DNA of 8,271 nt from Anaerolineae bacterium (GCA_021107605.1 JAIOSN010000349.1:1-8271); one strand, 5' to 3'. Shown: positions 1-7,075, numbered from the stretch's first letter. Translations and numbers: made by a program. Notes: generated by a model from the sequence alone, not told the origin.

Positions 1-57
1 GGTAGCCCACCAACCCTGGGTGGCCCACCAACCCTGGGTGGCCCACCAACCCTGGGT
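1..57 (-). repeat. 18-bp in-frame tandem repeat encoding TQGWWA
   Basis: Three consecutive 18-bp units occupy 1-18, 19-36 and 37-54, plus 3 bases of a fourth. Units two and three are identical; the first differs at position 4. Read on the minus strand in the frame of the secreted protein, each unit gives T-Q-G-W-W-A (residues 576-593). The array reaches the window edge, so its full copy number is unknown. The near-identity at DNA level points to recent slippage-type expansion. Confidence 0.9.
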
Positions 58-1782
58 CCCTTGAACTGCTCCGGTTTCATCAGTATTAACAGCATCATCC
101 AACCCTCCCAGACCCTGCCCTGGGGCTATTGTTGGAAGTAACGCTGGTTCGGGCAACACATAAAGGTCATAATCTGCCGGCAGATTATCTAAGGTAACAG
201 TAAGGACAGAAGGAGTAATGACCTCAACCACGTACCAGTCAACATCCCCCGGCCAACCGATCGTGGCGGTGATGGTAGTGGGCATATCCAGGAACGCAGC
301 CATATCAGGAATATCATTAGGTTCATACTTGTCTTCCGTTGGCTCATACCCGGCTGAGTAGGAGAATTCACTGCCGACCACCAACCCACCTTCGGTCCAG
401 AGAGCATCGAAAATCGCAATCATACCTGCACCGTCGAAATTCGCCCCTAGGCTCGGCATATCTTTTTGATCCCAGTTAAAGCTACTGTGAGGGGCCAGGA
501 TTTGCTGACGTTTCAGCACTAGCAGGCCTTCCGGGTTATAAACCTTGAGCGTGGCCGTGACCGCTATCTCATTGGGATTGTGAGCCCAGTAGCTAGTGGC
601 ATGATCGGGATAACGGTGGACAGCAGGCAAATAGAAATACATACCTTCAACATTTTGGATGATCGGGTAACCGTCCAAGTCCATACCCGGCATATCATCA
701 CGTTGACGGTCCAACACCACGCCGCCTTGTAAGACGGGCTGCAGGTTTAGACTCGCGGCGTATATCCCGGACGGCGGAACTGCTAACGGCTTGTTTTGAG
801 GCAGAAGGAAGGAGGTCGTGGTGATCAATGCGCCATCTCCTCCCCGGGAGTAGTAACCGTCGACTTCGTGTTCATCGGTGCTGTCAGCCACCCAAACCTT
901 GCTCCGGAAACCGTCAGGCTGATCGAGGATGCGGGGCACGATGAAACTATCGGGTGTGGTGGTGGCGTTAGGGATACCGGGCCAGGCCTCCACGGGAACG
1001 CCCGCTTCGTCCAGCAGGGCCAGGTACCCGGTCAACCCCGGTTCCCAGCTGTGAACTGCGAGCGTTCCAAACTCGTCTGGGTCCAGACCGCCATCAAGTA
1101 CCGGATCGTAGATCAGGAGGGCGTGAGGTTGGAGCTGAACAGTCATGGTGGAGAGCGTTCCCTCTTCGATGAGCAGCTGCAGAGTCACGGTGGCCGGTTG
1201 GGTGGCGCCGTTCTGGAGGTAGACAATGGGGTGCAGGTCCTCCCGCACAGGACCGATCCAGGGAAAGAACAGTCCGGTTGGCGTAGTGTCGGGGCGGGGA
1301 GTATAAGCCGTCAAGTAATGGGGGGAACCCGGCCCGGGGGTGGCTTTCACCAGACAGGCGATATTCCCTGTTGCCGTAACCCAGCCGGTTCCGGTAAGAA
1401 TCTCGCCCGCAAACGCGTTGTAGAAATCGTCTTGAGCGATGAGCATACTTCCCAGAGGGGGCAGAGTGTGGGTGACAAGGGCCGCATCTTGCCACTCACC
1501 ACCGGCAGGTCCCCACAAGTAGAGATTCACAGTGACGGTGATCATATCGATGTTCATGATATGAAGAGAGGTAGGTAACTTATCCAGTTCCGCGGAAAAG
1601 TAAGGGAGGGCACATTCAGATCCGGTATCCATGCTTCGTGGTGGAACAAAGGAAGTTATTGCTACCACACCTGGCGGCGGAGTCCCTCCGCTAGCGTTGG
1701 CCGGGGACGAAATAGAGATAAAGAGTGCTAAGAACAGTAATCCTGTGATACTCAAACTAAACAGTAATGCTTTCTTCTTCAT
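1..1782 (-). CDS. Secreted PPC-domain surface protein, C-terminus cut by window edge
   Basis: This gene runs off the left edge. All 594 codons from the ATG at 1780-1782 are open in one frame and no stop was met. The start follows AAGGAG with 6 nt spacing. The N-terminus is a classical signal peptide: KKK, a hydrophobic stretch to about residue 25, and a likely cleavage after A-N-A (residue 30). The protein should therefore be exported. Residues about 72-152, 184-260 and 396-485 look like three related beta-rich modules, each with an Asn followed by alternating Thr/Val strands (N77, N191, N402). From residue 487 a PPC-like domain (bacterial pre-peptidase C-terminal type) begins: EPND at 487-490, GDVDWY at 512-517, DYDLYVL at 537-543. 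The visible C-terminus is a TQGWWA tandem repeat. No protease or other catalytic domain is visible. The anchor, if any, lies outside the window. It lies 77 bp downstream of the cyclase gene and is probably cotranscribed with it. The exact function is unknown. Confidence 0.88.
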   Translation of the reverse strand, partial: MKKKALLFSLSITGLLFLALFISISSPANASGGTPPPGVVAITSFVPPRSMDTGSECALPYFSAELDKLPTSLHIMNIDMITVTVNLYLWGPAGGEWQDAALVTHTLPPLGSMLIAQDDFYNAFAGEILTGTGWVTATGNIACLVKATPGPGSPHYLTAYTPRPDTTPTGLFFPWIGPVREDLHPIVYLQNGATQPATVTLQLLIEEGTLSTMTVQLQPHALLIYDPVLDGGLDPDEFGTLAVHSWEPGLTGYLALLDEAGVPVEAWPGIPNATTTPDSFIVPRILDQPDGFRSKVWVADSTDEHEVDGYYSRGGDGALITTTSFLLPQNKPLAVPPSGIYAASLNLQPVLQGGVVLDRQRDDMPGMDLDGYPIIQNVEGMYFYLPAVHRYPDHATSYWAHNPNEIAVTATLKVYNPEGLLVLKRQQILAPHSSFNWDQKDMPSLGANFDGAGMIAIFDALWTEGGLVVGSEFSYSAGYEPTEDKYEPNDIPDMAAFLDMPTTITATIGWPGDVDWYVVEVITPSVLTVTLDNLPADYDLYVLPEPALLPTIAPGQGLGGLDDAVNTDETGAVQGTQGWWATQGWWATQGWWAT

Positions 1783-1788
1783 GCCGCT

Positions 1789-1794
1789 CTCCTT
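1789..1794 (-). promoter_or_regulatory. Ribosome binding site of the secreted protein gene
   Basis: The minus strand reads AAGGAG, then 6 nt, then the ATG at 1782. It fixes the start of the PPC-domain gene. The 77-bp gap back to the cyclase stop shows neither a convincing promoter nor a terminator hairpin, which favours translation from a shared mRNA. Confidence 0.75.
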
Positions 1795-1859
1795 ATTTGG
1801 TAAATGATCAAACTATCCTTCCAAAGACGGCCTATGGTTCTGACTCTATTCTCCATTCT

Positions 1860-4800
1860 TCATTCTCCTCCCGTCGCCTGCCATTGTTGAACCAGACTGC
1901 GAGACACTTGGATATCTCCGGCTGCCCCTAGCGCCTCAAATTGAACCAACGCCTCACGCAATTTGGCCAGAGCCTCATTACTATCTCCACAATGATAACA
2001 ATATTGCGCCCGGATCAGATCTAATTGCGCGGAACCATAACGATCCGAGCTTCCCTGCCCGGTTTCCTGAGCTTGAGATAACATCATTGCTGCGGCTTTA
2101 CAATTATCTAACGAAAGGTAAATTTTCACCAACAGCCGTTGAGCCTGCCCCAACTCTTGAGAAGAACCTTGCGCCGCAGCGATTTCGATAGATTGCTGGC
2201 CCAAATTCAATGCCGTAGTTCTCTCCCCTTGACCGTATGCCAACTCGGCCTGATGGAAATAAATACCCGGCAGCAACGACTCCATCCCCAGTGTTTTAGA
2301 GAACTCTTGCGCTTGTTGAAGTAGTTGCCCGGCGTTCTTCCACTCCTCCTCTCTGATAGCCACCGCTGCCAAATTCATTTTCATGAGAATTTCCCCATAT
2401 ACTATGCCTCGCTCTTGAGCTATCTCTAGCACTCGTTGATATGCTTGGCGCGCCTCAACGAGCTGCCCTCGATAACGATAAACCTCGCCAAGATTAGCGG
2501 CAATTCGCACCTCGCCTTCAGCGTAATGAATCCGTCGCGCGATCTGTAAAGCTTTTTCTCCATGTGTAGCAGCTTCATCCCATTGTCCCAGGGCCAGATG
2601 CACCAGCAATAAATTAGTACGGGCATCCACCTCCCCTATCAGGTCATGAATACTAGCATACAGAGTTAGGCTTTTCTGTGCCCACAGGAGAGCCGACTGC
2701 AACTGACCGTGCTGATACTCCAGTGGAGCCAGAATACATGAACCTTGAGCTTGAATCTTCTGCGCCTCAACCCCGGATAATTCTTTGGCAATATCGATAG
2801 CTTGTTTAGTCCACTTCGTGCCTTCCTCGTAATTCCCTTGTTTATGCAAAAGTGAACTGCCTCTTAGATATAATCGCGCACCCTCTAACGTTTCTCCAAT
2901 CCGCGAAAGACGTAAGCCACTTTGCACTTCCTGGAAAGCCTTATCCATCTCTCCCAAGCTTTCCAGCGTGGTGGAGATATGATAAGTAAGATGAGCCTCT
3001 TTCTCAATATACGCTGAAGTGTTTGGCGACCGTGAAAGTGTCTCTCTCCCTACTTTTAGTTGCTGAAGAGCTTCTTGATATTTACCTTTAATGGCCAGAG
3101 TCTCCCCAAAAAGATGGTGGACTTCAAAACACTCCTCAGCCTCTTGCAATTGCCCCGCCTCGATGGCTTGCAACGCCCGCCCAAACGCCTCAACCGCTTG
3201 CTCCGTCAAGTAGTTATCCAGCGCGTGCTTCCCCAGATCTAAGTTGGCGCGCACGGCCACCTCCCAGCACTGCCCCTCAAAGGAATGGAAGGCTAACAGA
3301 GTCAACCAGTTAGAGGTGGCCTCAACCCGCGCGTCATCCAGGTAGCCGCTCAAACGACTGTGGATCAGCCGCCGGATGCGGTAGGGCAAGCCGTGATAGG
3401 CCACCTCACGGGTCAATGGTTGTTGGAAGAAGAGAGTCTCCTCCGCCTGATCCCCGTACACCAAGCCAAAAGGGTTGAGCGTGGGCAACCGGTGCCTGAC
3501 GACCGGCTGTGGCTCCTCTCCATATCCGGCCACCAACATCAGGACCGTCATCTGCTCGCCCACCACGGTCGCCGAGCGGAGCAAGTGCCGGCTAGGCGGC
3601 TCCAGCCGGTCAATGCGGCTCTGGATCAGACCGTAGGTGGTCTCGGGGAGCGGGGCCTCATCCAGAGATTGGGTCAGCTCCCATTCCCCCTGCTGGAGTT
3701 GGAGGATACCGGCCATCTTGAGCGCCTCTACCGATTCGATAGCAAAGAGCGGCGTTCCTTCACCACGTTTAGCAATCCAGCGTTTGATCTCGCGGGGAAG
3801 AGTCCCGCCAGCAGCTTGCGCAGCTAATTTAGCCATCGCTAACCGCGAAAGTGCTGGCAGGGGAATCTCTGTGGCCCTCTCCAGCAGCTCCCAGGAACTC
3901 AAAAACTCCTCGTCATCACGGTAGGTAAGCAATACCGTGATGGGGGCAGCTGGTAAATTCTCAAGTACGCCTGCCAACAGCTGCCGGGAAGCCGCGGGCA
4001 TCCAATGCACATTTTCCAAGATGAGCAAGCGGGGATGAACACTCGCTCCCGCCTCCAAGAGAGCAGTTAACACTACCAGCCGCTCTATCTCACGCAATTC
4101 GGGGGAAAGCGAGGCCACTTCTGGGGAAGGAACCACTTCTAGATCGATAAGGGGCGCTATCAGAGCGGCCCAGATATCCAACTCCAACGCGGCTAAGGTA
4201 TGGTGCAATGCCACTTTCTGCTTAGCCGCGGGCAACACATCCAGTCCCAAGAGCGAGAGGAGCAACCCCTTCCAGGCCGCGTAGGGCAAGTGCATCCCAT
4301 AGGAAGGTGCGCTCCCAGAGTGGACTTGGAAGCCCTGCTCCAGCGCCCAGCGCGACAGCTCCGCAGCTAACCGGCTTTTACCCATGCCCGCGGCTCCATG
4401 CAATAAGACAATCTCCGTCTGCATCCTGGACACACAGCGCCCTAGCGCGGCTTGCAACTTGGTAAGTTCCTCCGCCCGCCCGATGAGCGGCAGACCCTCA
4501 ACCGTCGTCAACTCAGTCGCCGAGCGCACGGCTTGAGCAATATACGGGGTGACAGGTTTGCTCTTCCCCTTGAGCTGCTGTGGCGGGCCAATTACGCCGC
4601 TAATCCGCTGGCGGATAGTCGGATGCCGCGCGGTGTGCGGCCCCAACCAGACCTGGCCCGGTTCACAGCTGGATTTTAGACGATAGGCCAGATTAACGGC
4701 ATCGCCCATCACCGTATATTCGCGCCGCTCAGCGGTACCCACATCCCCGGCAAAGACGAACCCGCTATTGATCCCCATCCGGAGCGGAATCTCGGAGTTT

Positions 4801-5963
4801 TCCTGCATCTTCAAGGCGGCCAGCGTGGCCCGCAAAGGATCATCCTCGTGAGCCTGGGGCGCGCCAAAGAGGGCCATAAGGTAGGGGCCTTGTGGCCCAA
4901 TACCGATCTTGTTCACCACGCCGCCATATTGTTGGATGTAATCACGCGCCCGCCCAAAGATCTCATTCGGTCGCTCCACCAGCCGCTGCAACGCTTCAGG
5001 ATGATTCCAATACACCGTGAGCTCCGGCAACGAGGCCATCCCCAACATCAAAATAGTTACCTGCCGGTGTTCACGCCAGAACTCAAAATGTTCCAGGGAA
5101 GAAAGCGTAATAATGCGCGTCAAGAACTCTGAGTCCAGATAGGGCGTTAGCGCGTCCAGACGCTTAAGTAGCCACGCGACTAGAGGTAAACCCTCAAGCT
5201 TAGCGGGTGGTTGAGGCAACGCAGCAGGTTGTCTCTCCAACGGCAGTTCTTGATCCGCGGCCACCAGATATAATCCTTCAGCCAGAGGCTCACTGGACAC
5301 CTGCTCCCCGCAATAGAAGAGCAGAGAGTGATCAACCACAATACCACCTGAAGGAGCACTCTCCTGAGCGCGTCCCATAGCCGTCAGGGGCGGCCCGGTG
5401 AGCATCCATTTGCGGTTCTTCGCCGTGCCCAAACCGATCCCCACCATCCGCCCGCTGGCTAACCCGGTGGCGATGCGCAAGGGGAAGATACCCAACGAGG
5501 TCTTCACCTCCGCCAGCTGCTCATCCACCGCCCGGTGGACGGCCAACGCGGCGGCCGTAGCCCGGAGAGCGTGTTCTTCTCCGGTGAAGAGAAGTAGTCC
5601 CGCATCGCCGCCAAATTTCTGCAAGTCACCCCCGTAGGGCAACGTGTGAGTGATCAGAATCGCGAGGAAACGATTGATCAACCCCGTCAGTTCCTCGGCC
5701 CCTTCCGTCGCCGCGAGCTCCGACAGACGTTCCGTCATCGCGGTAAACCCATCCACATCGGCGAACATAACGGTGCCCTCTATCGGAAGTGCCAGGGTCT
5801 CCACCGAGGGAGTTTCCATCAGCGCATGACTCAACCCGTGGGGGAGATAAGTAGTAACAGCGGAGAGTAACTTATGCAATCGTTGAGGTAAATCTGGCTG
5901 ATAGTGAACCAGACGCGCGGCTGACGTATTCACAATAGCTGGTTGGGTAGAAGATAGAGACAT
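1860..5963 (-). CDS. Soluble-adenylyl-cyclase-like protein: two class III cyclase domains, ATPase, TPRs
   Basis: Predicted to be a cytoplasmic adenylate cyclase making cAMP from ATP. Numbering is from the ATG at 5963. C1 (about 60-215) has the metal-binding Asp in F-A-D-V-D-G-F (D69) and K-F-G-G-D (D120). C2 (about 298-440) has lost both metal Asp residues (G308, G356) but keeps K352, T417, N424 and R428. Together they build one pseudo-heterodimeric active site of class IIIb type (Thr rather than Asp for base recognition). A P-loop ATPase follows (about 491-795) with Walker A G-A-A-G-M-G-K-S at 523-530 and an unusual Walker B, L-L-I-L-E-N (646-651). The C-terminus, about 900-1367, is TPR-like helical repeats, probably for protein binding. 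No membrane segment or signal peptide is seen. A GTG five codons upstream (5978) is an alternative start. I prefer ATG because TGAGGA lies 9 nt before it. cAMP rather than cGMP is inferred from the Lys/Thr pair. Confidence 0.93.
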   Translation of the reverse strand: MSLSSTQPAIVNTSAARLVHYQPDLPQRLHKLLSAVTTYLPHGLSHALMETPSVETLALPIEGTVMFADVDGFTAMTERLSELAATEGAEELTGLINRFLAILITHTLPYGGDLQKFGGDAGLLLFTGEEHALRATAAALAVHRAVDEQLAEVKTSLGIFPLRIATGLASGRMVGIGLGTAKNRKWMLTGPPLTAMGRAQESAPSGGIVVDHSLLFYCGEQVSSEPLAEGLYLVAADQELPLERQPAALPQPPAKLEGLPLVAWLLKRLDALTPYLDSEFLTRIITLSSLEHFEFWREHRQVTILMLGMASLPELTVYWNHPEALQRLVERPNEIFGRARDYIQQYGGVVNKIGIGPQGPYLMALFGAPQAHEDDPLRATLAALKMQENSEIPLRMGINSGFVFAGDVGTAERREYTVMGDAVNLAYRLKSSCEPGQVWLGPHTARHPTIRQRISGVIGPPQQLKGKSKPVTPYIAQAVRSATELTTVEGLPLIGRAEELTKLQAALGRCVSRMQTEIVLLHGAAGMGKSRLAAELSRWALEQGFQVHSGSAPSYGMHLPYAAWKGLLLSLLGLDVLPAAKQKVALHHTLAALELDIWAALIAPLIDLEVVPSPEVASLSPELREIERLVVLTALLEAGASVHPRLLILENVHWMPAASRQLLAGVLENLPAAPITVLLTYRDDEEFLSSWELLERATEIPLPALSRLAMAKLAAQAAGGTLPREIKRWIAKRGEGTPLFAIESVEALKMAGILQLQQGEWELTQSLDEAPLPETTYGLIQSRIDRLEPPSRHLLRSATVVGEQMTVLMLVAGYGEEPQPVVRHRLPTLNPFGLVYGDQAEETLFFQQPLTREVAYHGLPYRIRRLIHSRLSGYLDDARVEATSNWLTLLAFHSFEGQCWEVAVRANLDLGKHALDNYLTEQAVEAFGRALQAIEAGQLQEAEECFEVHHLFGETLAIKGKYQEALQQLKVGRETLSRSPNTSAYIEKEAHLTYHISTTLESLGEMDKAFQEVQSGLRLSRIGETLEGARLYLRGSSLLHKQGNYEEGTKWTKQAIDIAKELSGVEAQKIQAQGSCILAPLEYQHGQLQSALLWAQKSLTLYASIHDLIGEVDARTNLLLVHLALGQWDEAATHGEKALQIARRIHYAEGEVRIAANLGEVYRYRGQLVEARQAYQRVLEIAQERGIVYGEILMKMNLAAVAIREEEWKNAGQLLQQAQEFSKTLGMESLLPGIYFHQAELAYGQGERTTALNLGQQSIEIAAAQGSSQELGQAQRLLVKIYLSLDNCKAAAMMLSQAQETGQGSSDRYGSAQLDLIRAQYCYHCGDSNEALAKLREALVQFEALGAAGDIQVSRSLVQQWQATGGE

Positions 5964-5971
5964 TCTCGTTT

Positions 5972-5977
5972 TCCTCA
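5972..5977 (-). promoter_or_regulatory. Ribosome binding site that favours the ATG start of the cyclase
   Basis: The minus strand reads TGAGGA, 8-9 nt before ATG 5963. The motif overlaps the competing GTG at 5978, which has no comparable purine-rich motif of its own upstream. This argues for the shorter, 1367-residue protein. Confidence 0.6.
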
Positions 5978-6040
5978 CAACTTTGGTGACCAGAATAATC
6001 GCCCTGATTTTCGGGGAAGATAAGTTAGATTTTAATCTTC

Positions 6041-6069
6041 ATTGTACTTGATAATGGGATAAATTCCAA
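6041..6069 (-). promoter_or_regulatory. Sigma-70-type promoter of the cyclase gene
   Basis: On the minus strand TTGGAA (6064-6069) and TACAAT (6041-6046) are separated by 17 bp. Matches to the consensus are 4 of 6 and 5 of 6. The start would fall near 6034, giving a leader of about 70 nt before ATG 5963. It lies in the AT-rich part of the gap and is the best candidate on this strand. Confidence 0.55.
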
Positions 6070-6110
6070 GCTAAAAATAGTTTTTAATCCAATACAATAT
6101 CATTAAGATA

Positions 6111-6125
6111 AGACCTCGGAGGTCT
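6111..6125. repeat. Perfect 15-bp palindrome, possible operator or repeat end
   Basis: AGACCTC-G-GAGGTCT has 7-bp arms around a single base. It sits about 40 bp upstream of the cyclase -35 element. It could be a binding site for a dimeric regulator or the end of a dispersed intergenic repeat; the sequence alone does not decide. The loop is too short for a good RNA hairpin with all 7 pairs. Confidence 0.5.
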
Positions 6126-6280
6126 AGCCCGCCTGAGTAGTAACCCGTATTGGTCCAAAAGGAGCTATGCCCACCCTCTCTCTAGGAATGGCTAAGTAGC
6201 AACCTAAATTCTGAATTTAACTTCCCCAAAACTGTATCTTCGCAATAAGTAGGGGGAAACATCCCAGCATCTATCATTCT

Positions 6281-6339
6281 CACCACAGAGAACACTGAGA
6301 AAAAATAAAAAACTCGGTGCCCTCCGTGTCTCTGTGGTG
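6281..6339. repeat. Hairpin-forming dispersed repeat (CACCACAGAGA family)
   Basis: CACCACAGAGA (6281-6291) is perfectly inverted at 6329-6339. Pairing continues inward, with one bulged base and mismatches, around an A-rich centre (6300-6311). The arms match a hairpin element I recognise from intergenic regions of many bacterial genomes. A 10-bp copy of the right arm recurs at 6421-6430. It carries no ORF and is probably a non-autonomous repeat. Confidence 0.7.
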
Positions 6340-6395
6340 AAAACTGCCCCGGAATAGTGAGATGATACCCAAAACTCGCCTCTACTGAGTGTTAT

Positions 6396-6430
6396 CTGTT
6401 CCCTGTTCTCTATCCCCTGTTCTCTGTGGT
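6396..6430 (+). repeat. Degenerate heptanucleotide tandem repeat
   Basis: Five 7-bp units follow without gaps: CTGTTCC, CTGTTCT, CTATCCC, CTGTTCT, CTGTGGT. This strict 7-bp period on a pyrimidine-rich strand resembles the short tandemly repeated sequences known from cyanobacteria and other bacteria. The array ends about 20 bp upstream of the greA -10 element. Confidence 0.7.
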
Positions 6431-6442
6431 AAGATAATCTTA
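6430..6442. promoter_or_regulatory. Small dyad TAAGAT-A-ATCTTA upstream of the greA -10
   Basis: Perfect 6-bp inverted arms surround one base. The dyad occupies the place where a -35 element would be expected for the greA promoter and ends 5 bp before the extended -10. It may be an operator. The sites are short and A/T-rich, so chance is a real alternative. Confidence 0.35.
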
Positions 6443-6447
6443 TTTCA

Positions 6448-6456
6448 TGGTACAAT
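6448..6456 (+). promoter_or_regulatory. greA: Extended -10 promoter of greA
   Basis: TGGTACAAT is an extended -10 (TGn plus TACAAT, 5 of 6). No good -35 is seen at 16-18 bp, which is typical for extended -10 promoters. Transcription would begin near 6463, leaving a leader of about 28 nt with the ribosome binding site AGGAGGT. Confidence 0.55.
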
Positions 6457-6476
6457 GTTGCAGGTAAAAGCAAACG

Positions 6477-6483
6477 AGGAGGT
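6477..6483 (+). promoter_or_regulatory. greA: Ribosome binding site of greA
   Basis: AGGAGGT is a near-perfect Shine-Dalgarno sequence 7 nt before ATG 6491. It settles the start against an in-frame ATG at 6389, which would add 34 residues encoded by repeat DNA. Confidence 0.9.
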
Positions 6484-6490
6484 AACAGCA

Positions 6491-6967
6491 ATGGATGCTC
6501 AAAAACCAGTGTACTTAACAGCAGAGGGATTAGCAGCGCTCCAGGCCGAATTAACTAAACTGATTGAAGAAAAACGTCCAGCGCTGGCCAAACGTCTGCA
6601 TCTCGCTATCAAGCAGGGCGACCTCTCCGAAAATGCCGATTATATTACGGCCAAGGAAGAACAGGGATTTTTGGAAGGCCGCGTCCGGGAACTAGAATAC
6701 AAAATTCGACACGCCCAACTCATTAAAGAAAATACCAGCGGAGATGGGCGAGTACATCTAGGGAGCCAGGTAGTAATTCAGGAAGAGGGTCTGGAGATGA
6801 GTGAAACTTATCAACTGGTCGGCGCCACCGAAGCCGATCCACGGCAAGGTAAAATCTCTAATGAATCTCCCCTGGGGCGAGCGCTGTTGGGTAAAAAAGT
6901 AGGTGAGACGGTGACGATTAACGCGCCGGCCGGTAATATATCTTTCTCTATCACGAATATTGATTAA
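6491..6967 (+). CDS. greA: Transcription elongation factor GreA
   Basis: GreA binds RNA polymerase through the secondary channel and stimulates cleavage of backtracked transcripts, rescuing stalled complexes. The protein has 158 residues, the usual length. The N-terminal coiled coil (about 1-75) carries the tip signature G-D-L-S-E-N-A-D-Y (43-51), with acidic residues D44 and E47 that coordinate catalytic magnesium. The C-terminal FKBP-like domain holds the second family signature, S-x-E-S-P-L-G-x-A-L-L-G-K (123-135) followed by the V-G-E-T-V-T turn. The start is set by AGGAGGT 7 nt upstream. It is expressed alone from an extended -10 promoter, divergent from the cyclase gene and convergent with nrdR. 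Nothing is missing or unusual in the sequence. Confidence 0.97.
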   Translation: MDAQKPVYLTAEGLAALQAELTKLIEEKRPALAKRLHLAIKQGDLSENADYITAKEEQGFLEGRVRELEYKIRHAQLIKENTSGDGRVHLGSQVVIQEEGLEMSETYQLVGATEADPRQGKISNESPLGRALLGKKVGETVTINAPAGNISFSITNID

Positions 6968-7000
6968 AAGAGGCTCTTTAGACTTTCGCCTGGTCAAGTC

Positions 7001-7075
7001 AAAATCAACCGCGAATGGACGCCAATACACGCGAAAAAGGATCAAAAATCAGTGCAATCTGGGTAACCTGCGGTG
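7001..7075 (+). repeat. Remnant of a dispersed intergenic repeat with 10-bp period
   Basis: Positions 7010-7039 form three decamers: CGCGAATGGA, CGCCAATACA, CGCGAAAAAG. They are followed by a stretch (ATCAGTGCAATCT, then CTGCGGTGA) that I recognise as usually accompanying such decamers in dispersed intergenic elements of many bacteria. It lies between greA and its likely terminator, so it would be transcribed. There is no coding potential. Confidence 0.5.

Larger units (their letters stand above)
5964..6490. other. 527-bp divergent intergenic region between cyclase and greA genes
   Basis: No credible coding sequence is present. From left to right it contains the cyclase leader and promoter in an AT-rich stretch (about 6020-6110), a 15-bp palindrome, about 155 bp in which I see no clear element apart from a short A/T-rich hairpin (near 6213-6225), a 59-bp hairpin repeat, a heptanucleotide repeat and the greA promoter. 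The repeats occupy the greA-proximal half. Confidence 0.75.

Noticed and set aside
1..57. CRISPR-like array at the left edge
   Set aside because: Units are 18 bp, directly adjacent without spacers, and in frame with a protein.
189..1495. Short minus-strand frames at 189-419 and 1094-1495, suggesting a frameshifted gene
   Set aside because: They are in other frames than the uninterrupted main reading frame. Triplet-by-triplet reading from 1782 to 1 shows no stop, so no frameshift or pseudogene needs to be assumed.
796..1578. Open frame of 260 residues on the plus strand
   Set aside because: It lies opposite the secreted protein gene. That gene is open over the full 594 codons with signal peptide, ribosome binding site and PPC motifs, while this frame has no recognisable domain and low-complexity Gly/Arg-rich composition.
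2139..5870. Several plus-strand and one minus-strand frames of 60-155 residues within the cyclase gene
   Set aside because: All are shadows of the 1367-residue protein, lack ribosome binding sites of note and show no domain.
6389..6490. N-terminal extension of GreA from an upstream ATG
   Set aside because: The added 34 residues come from the heptamer repeat and promoter DNA. AGGAGGT before ATG 6491 and the normal family length favour the shorter form.
6204..6491. Minus-strand frame of 95 residues upstream of greA
   Set aside because: It spans the hairpin and heptamer repeats and the greA promoter; the translation is repeat-derived.
6966..6980. AAAGAG-G-CTCTTT inverted repeat just after the greA stop as terminator
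   Set aside because: The loop would be a single base, the stem is A/T-rich and only a short T-run exists within the arm; the hairpin at 7153-7188 is better.
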